Shown here: in pieces, positions 12,800-21,712 of the stretch
Layout of the letters: the number at the start of each line of letters is the position of its first letter
Position numbering within the stretch: the first letter of the stretch is position 1
Source: Desulfobacteraceae bacterium
Lineage (GTDB): Bacteria > Desulfobacterota > Desulfobacteria > Desulfobacterales > Desulfosalsimonadaceae
Direction of reading: 5' to 3'
Length of the DNA: 64,000 bases
Assembly: GCA_014237465.1 (NCBI GenBank)
Contig: JABZFM010000011.1
Span: forward strand, 62,001 to 126,000
Program-made: the position numbers and the translations under genes
The notes under the pieces: generated by a model
The model's database searches: none
Told to the model about the DNA's origin: nothing
The model's input: only the letters and a program-made list of their open reading frames with translations

Positions 12800-13546
12800 T
12801 TACATCTCCATCAACCTCCGAAGCCTCGTTTTTACTCGACCGATTGTCAGATCGGCTTTTTTTACTTTCATACCATCTGCTGCTCGACAGGCAGTATCGA
12901 CCGCGGATTCAACCAATAGGATCGGCAATGTTGGAGAGGTTGTCTCCCCGACCTGTGGCACATAAATATCAAACAACAGGTCTTTTTTGATTTTACCAAG
13001 AGGTGATGTCGGTATGTTCGGTGCCATCAATTGGTCCCGGTCGGCGATTAGCTGGTCCATGTTGTTAACTGACTGCCAGAAATTGTTCTGTTCCGTTTCA
13101 TCGAAACCGGGGAACAGCCGGTCTGCGATGAGTAGAGATAAGACAGCCTGAGCATTCCCGGCTTGTTCATTATCCTGAATCAACCGATCAATGCTGCGGG
13201 TAGGATCAAATTCATTACGGATCATTTCATGGAGTTTTTTCTTGAGGTCTGCCAGTGCAGTTTCGTCCAAAACAGTCTCTTCGTCTAATACAATCCCCTC
13301 AAGATTCGAATACCGGGTAATGAGTTTTGTCTCCCTCTGGCCATGGTCATCAATACAGGCAACGGCAAAGGAGATGACGTCTGCATTGATATCTTTGACG
13401 GTTTCAGTTAACGGCATAATGCAATCCGGAAGATCAAATTCAGTAACACCGTCGATAATACGATCAAAGACAGGATCACCATAAGATGCAAAGTGAAGCG
13501 GATATGGATTTTCCGGAAATCCTTTTTCATATAAATCCCGATCCAC
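12800..13546 (-). pseudogene. C-terminal remnant of a large SNF2/DEAD-type helicase
   Basis: The 248-codon frame begins with a GTG lacking a ribosome site, and an in-frame stop lies six codons upstream. The opening FASYGDPVFDRIIDG, followed by a long acidic region and a basic C-terminal tail (VKTRLRRLMEM), resembles the far C-terminus of large helicase proteins such as DISARM-type DrmD helicases. No helicase motif is present. I read it as the tail of a gene whose N-terminal part was deleted; a small stand-alone protein is the alternative. It sits beside a hicAB pair, in keeping with a decayed defence or mobile patch. Family assignment is from memory and uncertain. Confidence 0.5.
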
Positions 13547-13741
13547 GGTTATCGATGAAATTTATAGAACGGCCATATAAAATTTTTGTGATCTTAGAAA
13601 AATGTCGTAGCAAAAAAAGCACTTGATATCAATATAATATGTTTTAGTATTTTAATGCTAAATCGGTTTGACGGGTTCTGTAAAAAATTTTAAACTCTCA
13701 TAAGTAATTTACTGTGGGGAGATTCGTAATAGAAGTTTCTA

Positions 13742-13779
13742 TTGACAAATATCAACCTGGTGGTTAATTTGGTACCAAA
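13742..13779 (+). promoter_or_regulatory. Promoter and palindromic operator of the hicA-hicB pair
   Basis: TTGACA (13742-13747) and TAATTT (13765-13770) are 17 bases apart. A perfect 12-base palindrome TTTGGTACCAAA (13768-13779) overlaps the -10 box, and a second inverted repeat AACCTGGTGGTT lies inside the spacer. This is the expected arrangement for autorepression by the antitoxin. Confidence 0.5.
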
Positions 13780-13817
13780 TACGGAACCATATTAAATTAT
13801 TCCAGAGTTTGATATAA

Positions 13818-14066
13818 TTGTCGAGATTAGAAAAAATATTACAAAAAGCGAAGGAAAACCCTCAAAACCTACGTTACAAAGAATTTTGCACTCTTTGTGA
13901 ACATTTTAAAATGAAGAAGAGAAAGGGTTCTGGAAGTAGTCATAGGGTTTATAAACGAACTGAGGCGCCGATTTTTTCGATGACTATTCAAGACATAGAT
14001 GGGTTTGCGGTTCCTTATCAAGTGAGACAATTACTTGAACGCATAGAGATGCACAATTTAACTTAA
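13818..14066 (+). CDS. hicA: HicA-like mRNA interferase toxin
   Basis: The protein has 82 residues. MSRLEKILQKAKENPQNLRYKEFCTLCEHF followed by a short basic stretch and GSSHRVYKR matches the HicA double-stranded-RNA-binding fold, in which the catalytic His lies in G-S-H. The start is a TTG, the only plausible start in frame at this position, with a weak upstream AGAG. The antitoxin gene follows after 26 bases. The basic segment MKKRKGSGSSH is longer than the usual RQKGSHH. Confidence 0.8.
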   Translation: MSRLEKILQKAKENPQNLRYKEFCTLCEHFKMKKRKGSGSSHRVYKRTEAPIFSMTIQDIDGFAVPYQVRQLLERIEMHNLT

Positions 14067-14092
14067 GAATAGTTAAAATGGAGGTATAGGAA

Positions 14093-14602
14093 ATGGATAA
14101 ATACTCTATTTCAATCCAATGGAGTGATGAAGATAAAGGGTATATAGCTACTGTTCCCGAATTAAAGGGTTTAAGTGCTTTTGGCACTTCAAAGGATGAG
14201 GCGTTTAATGAGCTACAAATTGCAAAGAAAGCATATCTTGAAGTTTTTGAGGAAGATGGCTGTGAATTGCCAGAACCTGATCTTTTAAAGGATTATAGTG
14301 GTCAATTCAGGCTTAGGTTACCGAAATCACTCCATGCATACTTAAGCAAAAAAGCCGAAAAGGAAGATGTCTCATTAAATACTTTAATTATCAGCGCGCT
14401 ATCTGAGGGTTCAAATAACGAATCAATAGTTGCTATATTAAAAGAGGGGTTTGCTGGATTAAAAGAGGAAATTACAAGATTGCATATTCTTACAGATTAT
14501 CTTTATCAAAAAGAGGTTTCTACATCTTGCGATATTTACGATCAGAAACAACCAAGTGCTTTTTTAAATAGTGTACAGGGTTTGGTAGTTTATAATTCTT
14601 AA
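14093..14602 (+). CDS. hicB: HicB-like antitoxin with ribbon-helix-helix domain
   Basis: The protein has 169 residues. The N-terminal HicB fold (YSISIQWSDEDKGYIATVPELKGLSAFGTSKDEAFNEL, residues 4-70) is a partially degraded RNase H-like domain. It is followed by a ribbon-helix-helix DNA-binding segment (FRLRLPKSLHAYLSKKAEKEDVSLNTLIISALSEG, about 84-118) and a C-terminal extension of about 50 residues not usual in HicB. GGAGG is well placed. It neutralises the preceding toxin and probably represses the 13742 promoter. Confidence 0.85.
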   Translation: MDKYSISIQWSDEDKGYIATVPELKGLSAFGTSKDEAFNELQIAKKAYLEVFEEDGCELPEPDLLKDYSGQFRLRLPKSLHAYLSKKAEKEDVSLNTLIISALSEGSNNESIVAILKEGFAGLKEEITRLHILTDYLYQKEVSTSCDIYDQKQPSAFLNSVQGLVVYNS

Positions 14603-14633
14603 ATCTGTAATAACATGTCATTTTAATTGGGAA

Positions 14634-15041
14634 ATGAAAATGAAAAGAGCAAAGAACATATCTGTAATTATATGTGACGATGTCCGGGAAGAAAAAGGTG
14701 GAAAAAGATCATTTATGGGCATTTATGGAGATAATATTATTGTTAAAGAGATTCCAAAGTTATTACCACAACTGCATGTTGTTTTTTTAGTTGAAGAAAT
14801 TAAAGAGCCTTTTTCAGATATTAGATTAGAAGTAAAAATGCCAGAAGCAAAGCCTGTTGTTATGAAGTTTAAGGTTCCTGTCTTGGAAGTTGGTAAGAAT
14901 TGGCAGATATCCATAGGAATCGTACCATTCAAAATTGAAAAAGAGGGAGATGGAATTTTTGAAATTTATTTCGATAAAGATAAAAAACCTTCAAAAATCC
15001 ACAAAATTAAACTTATAAAGCATGTGGTTGGACCTACTTAA
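14634..15041 (+). CDS. DUF6941-like protein of unknown function
   Basis: The protein has 135 residues. The opening ISVIICDDVREEKGGKRSFMGIYGDNIIV followed by PKLLPQLHVVFLVE and a beta-rich body is the pattern I associate with DUF6941 proteins, small cytoplasmic proteins often found in accessory regions. No catalytic motif is visible. It is 31 bases downstream of hicB on the same strand and precedes a terminator, so it may be co-transcribed with the toxin-antitoxin pair. Confidence 0.6.
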   Translation: MKMKRAKNISVIICDDVREEKGGKRSFMGIYGDNIIVKEIPKLLPQLHVVFLVEEIKEPFSDIRLEVKMPEAKPVVMKFKVPVLEVGKNWQISIGIVPFKIEKEGDGIFEIYFDKDKKPSKIHKIKLIKHVVGPT

Positions 15042-15065
15042 AGCAAAGAAGATGATATTGAAATT

Positions 15066-15104
15066 AAAGCCGGGTTGACTGTAAAAGTTGATCCGGCTTT
15101 TTTA
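15066..15104 (+). terminator. Rho-independent terminator after the DUF6941-like gene
   Basis: AAAGCCGG (15066-15073) pairs perfectly with CCGGCTTT (15093-15100) around a 19-base loop, followed by a T run. It closes the hicA-hicB-DUF6941 unit. Confidence 0.75.
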
Positions 15105-15147
15105 TATTATTATGGAAAACAAGGGACAGGCAAGGGACAGATTCAAA

Positions 15148-15179
15148 AACAGAAAAGGCGGTCAAAATCACTGACCGCC
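15148..15179 (-). terminator. Rho-independent terminator of tRNA-Leu
   Basis: On the minus strand GGCGGTCA pairs with TGACCGCC (15157-15164 with 15172-15179) and is followed by TTTTCTGTTTTTG. It lies 18 bases beyond the 3' end of the tRNA. Confidence 0.75.
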
Positions 15180-15197
15180 CTATTCTACTGATTTTAC

Positions 15198-15285
15198 TGG
15201 TGCCTAGGGGGAGAATCGAACTCCCACGAGGACAAGCCTCAAGGGATTTTAAGTCCCTTGCGTCTACCAATTCCGCCACCCAGGC
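15198..15285 (-). tRNA. tRNA-Leu (anticodon UAA)
   Basis: This is an 88-base class II tRNA. The acceptor strands GCCTGGG and CCTAGGC pair, the anticodon loop is CTTAAAA, and the variable arm (GAGGCTTGTCCTC) is long, as expected for Leu. The T loop is AGTTCGATT. CCA is encoded. Confidence 0.95.
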
Positions 15286-15454
15286 AAGGTTTAAATGGTG
15301 ACTGCTCTAATACTGATTATTTAATTAATTGTCAAGCAATCTTCATCGTGATTTTTTTACTTCATTTATCAAATTATATTTTTAATATAATACACATTGT
15401 GATATTAAATATTATTTATATTTTTTTCATCTTTTTAACTGATAAATAAACTTC

Positions 15455-16090
15455 ATGGAAATGATAATTCATAATTCACAGATCATACTGGCATCAAAAT
15501 CGCCACGCCGCCGACGCCTTCTTGAAAACGCCGGCATAGAATTTACCATTATGCAAAGCTGTGTTCAGGAAAACGACTTTCTGCTGTTGAAACCGGAAAA
15601 TTATGTCCGGACATTAGCTGAAGCAAAAGCTCAGGATATTGCAGACAAGTATCCGGAAATCTGGGTAATCGGGGCGGATTCTATTGTTTTAATAAATGAT
15701 GTGATACTTGAAAAACCAGAATCCATATCAGACGCCCGGCAAATGATTCAACAATTGAGCGGCAACTCCCATATTGTTTTAACCGGGTATTCAATTATCT
15801 GTAATAAAAAATCATACATTTTCACGGATGTTGTAAAAACTGAAGTTGTTTTTAAAAAACTGACCGACGAAGAAATCGAATGGTATATTCACACCAAAGA
15901 ACCCTATGATAAAGCCGGCGGATACGCAATTCAGGGCCTGGGATCCTTTATGATAAAAAGTATTAACGGTTCCTATACCAATGTGGTCGGACTGCCCGTA
16001 TGCGAGGTTCTTGATCAGTTGTACCGCCAGGGAGTGATATCCAGAAAAATAGCATTTGCCGACCTTAAAACAACAACCGGAAAAAATTAA
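15455..16090 (+). CDS. maf: Maf/HAM1-like nucleotide pyrophosphatase
   Basis: The product hydrolyses non-canonical nucleoside triphosphates (house-cleaning). The 211 residues begin with the Maf signature ILASKSPRRRRLLENAGI. Downstream are GADSIVLIND, the EKPESISDARQMIQQLSG segment and EPYDKAGGYAIQGLGSFMIKSINGSYTNVVGLPV, which contain the conserved Asp, Lys and Gln residues. It forms a tight run with yggS (2-base gap) and queH (4-base overlap). Confidence 0.95.
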   Translation: MEMIIHNSQIILASKSPRRRRLLENAGIEFTIMQSCVQENDFLLLKPENYVRTLAEAKAQDIADKYPEIWVIGADSIVLINDVILEKPESISDARQMIQQLSGNSHIVLTGYSIICNKKSYIFTDVVKTEVVFKKLTDEEIEWYIHTKEPYDKAGGYAIQGLGSFMIKSINGSYTNVVGLPVCEVLDQLYRQGVISRKIAFADLKTTTGKN

Positions 16091-16092
16091 CA

Positions 16093-16776
16093 GTGAAAAA
16101 CAAAATTGACAAAATCAGAAACAGAATTGAACAAACCGCATTGTCCTGCGGCAGAAATCCTTTAACTGTGAGACTCGTGGCTGTCAGCAAAACAGTTCCT
16201 CCGGAAAACGTAAAAGCCGCTGTCGACGCCGGGGTATTTATTTTTGGAGAAAATTATATCCAGGAGGCCATGAACAAAATCGAAGAAATAGGCGACAGCC
16301 GTTTGTCATGGCACTTTATCGGCCACTTACAGTCAAACAAGGCAAAGTATGTTGTTCGCTATTTTGATCTCATCCATTCGGTTGACACCCTTAAACTGGC
16401 ACAAGAAATCAACCGGCAGGCAAAAAAACTGAACAAAACTCAGAACATTCTTGTGCAGGTCAATATTGCCATGGAAGTGACAAAATCAGGCGTGGCAACG
16501 AAAGACACGATATCTTTGATCAAGGATATCAGCAAACTTGAAAACCTTTCTGTAAAAGGTTTAATGACCATGCCGCCCTTTTTTAACCAGCCTGAAAAAG
16601 TTCGGCCTTATTTTAAAACTCTGGCACAGCTGAAAGATCAGATACTTGAAGAATCCATAGAACATATTGAAATGAAAGAGCTCTCCATGGGAATGACCGG
16701 AGACTTTGAGGTGGCGATTGAAGAAGGCGCAACCCTGGTCCGCATCGGAACCGCTATTTTTGGAGATCGATCATGA
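16093..16776 (+). CDS. YggS/PLPBP-family pyridoxal phosphate homeostasis protein
   Basis: The protein has 227 residues and a GTG start two bases after maf. The PLP-binding Lys lies in [12 protein letters not shown], followed by [32 protein letters not shown] and [27 protein letters not shown]. The family is a monomeric alanine-racemase-like barrel that buffers PLP and has no defined catalytic reaction. Its stop overlaps the queH start. Confidence 0.95.
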   Translation: MKNKIDKIRNRIEQTALSCGRNPLTVRLVAVSKTVPPENVKAAVDAGVFIFGENYIQEAMNKIEEIGDSRLSWHFIGHLQSNKAKYVVRYFDLIHSVDTLKLAQEINRQAKKLNKTQNILVQVNIAMEVTKSGVATKDTISLIKDISKLENLSVKGLMTMPPFFNQPEKVRPYFKTLAQLKDQILEESIEHIEMKELSMGMTGDFEVAIEEGATLVRIGTAIFGDRS

Positions 16777-17300
16777 AAATTCTGCTACATACATGCTGCG
16801 GCCCCTGTTCCATTTATCCCGTGAAAAAGCTTCGTGAAAATAATTATGATGTGATGGGCTTTTTCTATAAAAACAATATTCATCCCTATACCGAATGCCT
16901 GAAACGGCAGCAGGCACTTGAAAACTATGCCGACCAAATCGATCTGAAGGTGATTTATCAGGAGGGATACGACCTTGAAGGGTTTTTACAAAAAATAATT
17001 TTCAGAGAAAAAAAGCGATGTAATGTATGCTATCATGACCGTCTTTTATCAACCGCGCTTATTGCAAAAAAGGGAAAGTTCGATTTTTATTCAACGACCC
17101 TGCTCTACAGTATATTCCAGAATCATGAATTAATTAAATCCTTCGGCGAATCAATCGGAAAATCTGTCGGCATTCAATTTTATTATGAAGATTTCAGAGC
17201 CGGCTGGAAGGAAGGAATCAAAATATCAAAACAGCTGGAAATGTACAGACAGCAATACTGCGGTTGCATATACAGTGAAAAAGAACGATATTACGATTGA
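16773..17300 (+). CDS. queH: Epoxyqueuosine reductase QueH
   Basis: The enzyme carries out the last step of queuosine tRNA modification without cobalamin. The 175 residues have the expected cysteine pairs: [11 protein letters not shown] at the N-terminus, [11 protein letters not shown] in the middle and [13 protein letters not shown] at the end, which bind a 4Fe-4S cluster and a second metal. It overlaps yggS by 4 bases. The stop TGA belongs to the terminal sequence of the palindromic repeat that begins at 17297, so the repeat abuts the gene end exactly. Confidence 0.95.
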   Translation: MKILLHTCCGPCSIYPVKKLRENNYDVMGFFYKNNIHPYTECLKRQQALENYADQIDLKVIYQEGYDLEGFLQKIIFREKKRCNVCYHDRLLSTALIAKKGKFDFYSTTLLYSIFQNHELIKSFGESIGKSVGIQFYYEDFRAGWKEGIKISKQLEMYRQQYCGCIYSEKERYYD

Positions 17301-17427
17301 TGGCGTCGTTAAAAGTCCCATCTACTGCGTTGTATTGATTTTTCAGCCCATCAAGATACTACATGTATGATTTCTTGTCTGAAAAATCATTACGCCTTGT
17401 ATATGAACCTTTTAACATAGCCATTTA
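17297..17427 (+). repeat. Palindromic intergenic element, copy B1
   Basis: This is a 131-base imperfect palindrome beginning TTGATGGCGTCGTTAAAAG and ending CCTTTTAACATAGCCATT. The inner arms TGATTTTTCAG and CTGAAAAATCATTACGC pair around a TACATGTA centre. A second copy (B2, inverted) is at 36349-36477. B1 lies between queH and the M48 peptidase gene. Confidence 0.85.
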
Positions 17428-17457
17428 TGAGACTTTCACAATTGAACTTGAAACTTT

Positions 17458-19332
17458 ATGCTTGGTAACTTTTTATATTACATTATAGCGCTGCTCGTTT
17501 ATTCCACTTATCAGCCTTCAGCAGAAACCGGTTTCCAACCGATTGAATCATTGCTTTTTTTTCTGGGCCTGGCCGCTTTTTTCTTCATATTTACCTGGAT
17601 GCAGTTTAAAAAAATCGAACAGCGCATTGACCAGGCATCATTGAGGTCCCTTGACCATCTTTTTCATACGGTTTTAACCCGGCAGTCGATTCTTGCCCTA
17701 TTAATTTATGCCATTGATATTTATGCCCTTAAAATCAGTCACTTTCTGTATCATATCCCGTTATTTAAAAAGATCCCCACGCTCGAAGCCCTGATTTTTC
17801 TGACTCTGTTTATTGCCTATCTTTCTATTGTCTGGTGGTGCGCTTACAATTCGTTTACAAAAATATATCAAAATGGCCTGTCACGAAAAGATTATGTTCT
17901 CTCGAATATCTCTTTTTCAATTCCGGTGATTCTGCCCTGGCTATTTCTTTCCGTGACCTCCGACATTATCAATATCCTTCCTTTTGAAACCCCCAAACGG
18001 TTTCTGATTTCAACTGAAGGTCAGATTATCTATTTTATGTTTTTTTTATTTATTATTTCAATCATCGGTCCGGTGCTGATCCAAAAATTCTGGGGATGTC
18101 GTCCGTTGAGATTCGGGGCAATCAGGCACCGGATTGAATCTTTATGCAGAAAAGCGAATATGCCGTACAGGGACATCATGGTCTGGCCCCTTTTTGGCGG
18201 CCGAATGATTACTGCCGGCGTCATGGGACTGATTCGCCAGTTCAGATATATACTGGTCACGCCAGCCCTGATGCGCCACTTGGATCCATCTGAAATAGAT
18301 GCCGTGATCGCCCATGAAATCGGTCATATAAAAAAGAATCACCTGTCTTTTTACCTTGCCTTTTTTGCCGGCTACCTGGTGGTCACATTTACAGCCCTGG
18401 ATCTGATTCTTTATGCCATCATTTATGCGGAGGCTACTTACGGTTTTATCAACAGCAGCAGTTCTGCCTATGCGACGCTTTCATCCATTAGCTTCAGCCT
18501 GTTTATGATTATTCTCTTCCTGGTTTATTTCCGTTATATTTTTGGATATTTCATGCGCAATTTCGAACGCCAGGCCGATCTGTATGCTTATTCCATGATG
18601 GGTGATGCACAGCCCCTGATATCCACATTTGAAAAAATTACCGTTACCAGCGGTCAGTCTCCTGACAGACCCAACTGGCATCATTTCAGCATCAAGGAAC
18701 GAATCGATTATCTCCGGGCATGTGAAAACGACAGCTCTTGGATTGATCGGCATAACACGAAAATCAGAATCAGTATTGCGGCTTATATTACAGCCATCTT
18801 CCTGGTAGGATGGGCGGGTTATAAGATCCACTATGATGATATCAGTGACACAATAAAAGGAAGCCTGCTAAAAAAAATGATCCACAGCCAGATTGACAAT
18901 GACAGGAGCAACCCGGACCTGCACCAGCTACTTGGTGATATTTATTTTAGTGAAAATAATTATGAAAAAGCGATTCTTGTCTACAAAAAAACGCTGAAAT
19001 TAGATCATAGTCATGTCCGCACATTAAATAATCTGGCATGGCTGTATGCAACCTGCGATAATAACAATTTCAGACATCCTGAAAAAGCTCTTGAACTGGC
19101 ACTGCACGCCGCATCTTTATCCGAAGAACCTCATGTTATGGATACACTGGCCGAAGCCTATTATGTGAACGGCAACTATTCGGCCGCGATCCAGGCGGAA
19201 CAGCAGGCGATTTTGAAAGCAAAAAATGATCACGCATATTACCAACAGCAGATAGAAAAATTCAGGTCAGCTGAAAGAGATACGATTTTTCAACTGGAAG
19301 AAAATAAAAAAATCTATATGAATGAGTTATAG
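17458..19332 (+). CDS. M48-family membrane zinc metalloprotease with C-terminal TPR repeats
   Basis: The protein has 624 residues. Seven or so hydrophobic segments surround an M48 (Ste24/HtpX-like) protease domain. The zinc motif HEIGH (His286, Glu287, His290) lies in VIAHEIGHIKKNH, and the third ligand is probably Glu in NFERQADLYAYSMMG. After about residue 460 come tetratricopeptide repeats (LHQLLGDIYFSENNYEKAILVYKKTLKLD and the following units), facing one side of the membrane. The likely role is quality control or processing of membrane proteins. The ATG at 17458 is preceded in frame by a stop and has no clear SD. Confidence 0.9.
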   Translation: MLGNFLYYIIALLVYSTYQPSAETGFQPIESLLFFLGLAAFFFIFTWMQFKKIEQRIDQASLRSLDHLFHTVLTRQSILALLIYAIDIYALKISHFLYHIPLFKKIPTLEALIFLTLFIAYLSIVWWCAYNSFTKIYQNGLSRKDYVLSNISFSIPVILPWLFLSVTSDIINILPFETPKRFLISTEGQIIYFMFFLFIISIIGPVLIQKFWGCRPLRFGAIRHRIESLCRKANMPYRDIMVWPLFGGRMITAGVMGLIRQFRYILVTPALMRHLDPSEIDAVIAHEIGHIKKNHLSFYLAFFAGYLVVTFTALDLILYAIIYAEATYGFINSSSSAYATLSSISFSLFMIILFLVYFRYIFGYFMRNFERQADLYAYSMMGDAQPLISTFEKITVTSGQSPDRPNWHHFSIKERIDYLRACENDSSWIDRHNTKIRISIAAYITAIFLVGWAGYKIHYDDISDTIKGSLLKKMIHSQIDNDRSNPDLHQLLGDIYFSENNYEKAILVYKKTLKLDHSHVRTLNNLAWLYATCDNNNFRHPEKALELALHAASLSEEPHVMDTLAEAYYVNGNYSAAIQAEQQAILKAKNDHAYYQQQIEKFRSAERDTIFQLEENKKIYMNEL

Positions 19333-19366
19333 AGTTACCACAACATTTCCTTGTCATTTCCTTGTC

Positions 19367-19423
19367 TTGACAAAGTTTGTGTCTATGTTAAAATAAAGTA
19401 AAGTGATTAATTAACTAATTAAT
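19367..19423 (+). promoter_or_regulatory. Promoter and candidate operator of the Phd/PIN pair
   Basis: TTGACA (19367-19372) and TAAAAT (19389-19394) are 16 bases apart. Downstream, ATTAATTA and TAATTAAT (19406-19423) form an inverted repeat with a 2-base centre in the leader, a plausible site for the Phd-like antitoxin. GGGAGGA precedes the ATG. Confidence 0.5.
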
Positions 19424-19438
19424 TCATGGGAGGATTCC

Positions 19439-19723
19439 ATGACAATAAAACCTAAGACAAAAATGATAGACGCCCTTTCCGCTCGGACCCGTTTCGGGGA
19501 AGTAATGGAAAGCGCTGAAAAACAAAACACCCGTTTTTTAGTAAGCCGAAGGGGTAAGCCAAAAGTGGTGATTTTAAGCGTGGAGGATTATCTACGCAAT
19601 ATTTTAAAAAAACCCGACCTGTTGGCCGAAATTCAAGAGAACTCTCAAAAGGTTGGGCTCGACAAGATGACAGACCAAGAAATTATGGCCGAAATTCGTT
19701 CTGCCCGGGCCAGCCAAAAATAA
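19439..19723 (+). CDS. Phd/YefM-family antitoxin
   Basis: The protein has 94 residues. KMIDALSARTRFGEVMESAEKQNTRFLVSRRGKPKVVILSVEDY is the classic Phd/YefM DNA-binding fold. The C-terminal part (TDQEIMAEIRSARA) is the toxin-neutralising tail and is also seen in antitoxins paired with PIN toxins. A good GGGAGGA ribosome site is present. The PIN gene follows after 11 bases. Confidence 0.9.
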   Translation: MTIKPKTKMIDALSARTRFGEVMESAEKQNTRFLVSRRGKPKVVILSVEDYLRNILKKPDLLAEIQENSQKVGLDKMTDQEIMAEIRSARASQK

Positions 19724-19734
19724 TATAAAAATCC

Positions 19735-20157
19735 ATGTTAAAAATTGTATTAGACACCAACGTGCTTGTTTCTGCTCTTTTAAAGCCAGGCAGTACGCCG
19801 GAACTTATTCTTTTGCTTATTTTAAATCATCGCGTTGATTTATATCTCTCCAAGGATATTTTTAAAGAATACCAAGAAGTTCTAAATCGAGAAAAATTCA
19901 AAAAATATCTGAATCAAAAAAAGATCCAAAAGTTTTTAAAAAAGATTAAAAATAATGCTTCTATGGCAGTGCCTAAAGAATCCGTGGAGGTTATCAAAGA
20001 AGACCCATCGGATAATAAATTTCTGGAATGTGCTTTGGAGTGTAAAGCGAATTTTCTTATAACTGGAAACATTAAACACTTTCCTTCTAAAAAATTTCGT
20101 GAAACCCGAATTGTTACCCCTGCTGATTTTGTGCGAATCGTGGTTGACACGATTTAA
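19735..20157 (+). CDS. PIN-domain toxin (PIN family toxin-antitoxin component)
   Basis: The protein has 140 residues. The acidic ribonuclease residues are visible: Asp in VLDTNVLVSALL, Glu in FKEYQEVLNR, and the EDPSDNKFLECALECKANFLITGNIKHF block that carries the third and fourth acidic residues. It probably cleaves RNA when freed from the Phd-like antitoxin encoded just upstream. Confidence 0.9.
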   Translation: MLKIVLDTNVLVSALLKPGSTPELILLLILNHRVDLYLSKDIFKEYQEVLNREKFKKYLNQKKIQKFLKKIKNNASMAVPKESVEVIKEDPSDNKFLECALECKANFLITGNIKHFPSKKFRETRIVTPADFVRIVVDTI

Positions 20158-20567
20158 TCTTTAAATAATCCCTTCCACTTTCATTCTTTGCTTATATTCC
20201 AAAGCCTCAGCATGGATAATTTTTCCAATAAAGGGTTCCATTAAACTTTTAGGGTAAACCCGTAATGAGATATTTTTTAACGCGCTGATAAAATATAATT
20301 CATGATTTTGGAGCTTCCAGAAAGATAACTCTAAATAAGGTATTTTTATGAAAAACTCTGCGAGAGTTATAAAATTTAATCAATCTATCTGCCGCCCTGA
20401 ACTTCAGGCAAAGGATAAATAATTTTCTCACATTCAATATTTTGCGCTGGTGTGGATATGATATTTGATTTAATTTGCGGCATATGATAAATATCACATG
20501 ATTTAAATTGATTATCCGTGTTCCTGACACCTGAGAAAATTATTCACTTATTTTAACTGTAGATATC
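20158..20567. other. Gap with a possible minus-strand coding remnant
   Basis: The gap is about 410 bases. On the minus strand, 20161-20379 is an open frame of 72 codons without an early ATG (it ends GKIIHAEALEYKQRMKVEGII), which looks like the tail of a lost gene. The family is not recognised. The rest is AT-rich, with no other structure seen. Confidence 0.3.
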
Positions 20568-21707
20568 ATGGCGTCTGACATATCACCCTGCACATTTGAC
20601 ATTTTAAAAAATCCTGATGGAGAATGGACGATTGTGCTTTCCGGCTCCCTGAATATTAACACCGCAGCCGGCACCCTCAGTACGCTCACATCTGAACTAA
20701 AAAAGAATGCATTGACATCTTTAAAATTTGATCTGGAAAAAATTATTGATATTGATGACTACGGAGCCCTTGTTTTATATGAACTTAAAAATGAAGTGTG
20801 CGATCCGGACACTGATTTTCAGATTCTGAATCCACCTGAGAAATTGCAAAACCTGATGACCCGGATGAAGTCAAATAATTCAAAGCAGAGCCGGCTGACG
20901 TCTTTTTCCTCAGTTTCAAATCTCGTTATTCAGGCGGGTGAAACCGCCATTGAAAACTTTAAAAGTATTAAATATTTTATTACTTTCATCGGCTCACTTG
21001 TCATGTCTGCGCTTCGCATTTTCCAAAAACCGAAATCCCTCCGATTTGACGACATCATCCGTCACATGAAAACAACCGGCGTGGATGCCGTGCCAGTGGT
21101 CGCCCTGATCAGTTTTCTTTTAGGTTTGATCATGGCGTTTATGTCTTCCTTGCAGTTAAAACAGTTCGGGGCTAATATCTATGTGGCATCCCTGGTGGCC
21201 CTGGCCATGGTCTCTGAACTCGGTCCAATCATGACGGCGATTATTGTTTCCGGTCGTTCCGGGTCTGCGTTTGCAGCCGAGATCAGCACCATGAAAATCT
21301 CCGAAGAAGTCGACGCGCTTCTGACAATGGGGTTTGATCCGGTTCTGTTTCTGGCAATCCCGCGCATAATTGCCGCGATTATTGTTATCCCGCTTTTGAC
21401 CATGTTTGCAAACCTGTTCGCCATTTCCGGCGGCCTGTTAATCGGCGTCACCATGCTGGATTTATCAGCCACCTCGTACATCAGTCAGACAATTAATTCC
21501 TTAAACCTGTTTGAACTGTTCTGGGGACTGTCAAAATCCTTAGTTTTTGCGATATTAATTTCCTGTGTCGGCTGTCTGAGAGGATTTCAGGCAAAAGGCG
21601 GCGCTTCTGCGGTCGGACATGCTGCCACCTCTGCAGTTGTGACAAGTATTTTTTTGATCGTGCTTTTTGATTCAATCTTTGCAGTTATCAGAAGTTACTG
21701 GGGTTAA
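20568..21707 (+). CDS. mlaE: MlaE-family ABC transporter permease with N-terminal STAS domain
   Basis: This is the inner-membrane permease of a lipid (MCE) transport system. It has 379 residues. Residues 1-105 form a STAS-like domain (IVLSGSLNINTAAGTLSTL, KIIDIDDYGALVLYEL), seen in fused MlaE/MlaB proteins. The remainder is MlaE, with RFDDIIRHMKTTGVDAVPVVALISFLLG, ELGPIMTAIIVSGRSGSA, FAAEISTMKISEEVDAL and a CLRGFQAKGGASAVGHA end. The ATPase gene follows after 5 bases. Confidence 0.93.
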   Translation: MASDISPCTFDILKNPDGEWTIVLSGSLNINTAAGTLSTLTSELKKNALTSLKFDLEKIIDIDDYGALVLYELKNEVCDPDTDFQILNPPEKLQNLMTRMKSNNSKQSRLTSFSSVSNLVIQAGETAIENFKSIKYFITFIGSLVMSALRIFQKPKSLRFDDIIRHMKTTGVDAVPVVALISFLLGLIMAFMSSLQLKQFGANIYVASLVALAMVSELGPIMTAIIVSGRSGSAFAAEISTMKISEEVDALLTMGFDPVLFLAIPRIIAAIIVIPLLTMFANLFAISGGLLIGVTMLDLSATSYISQTINSLNLFELFWGLSKSLVFAILISCVGCLRGFQAKGGASAVGHAATSAVVTSIFLIVLFDSIFAVIRSYWG

Positions 21708-21712
21708 CTTGT

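Noticed and set aside
15148-15179. Possible CRISPR-like or tandem repeats near tRNA-Leu
   Set aside because: The symmetric sequence is a single hairpin with a T run and is a terminator; no spaced repeats are present anywhere in the window.
20300-20530. A 76-codon minus-strand frame upstream of mlaE
   Set aside because: It overlaps the remnant frame in another phase, with no ribosome site or family resemblance.
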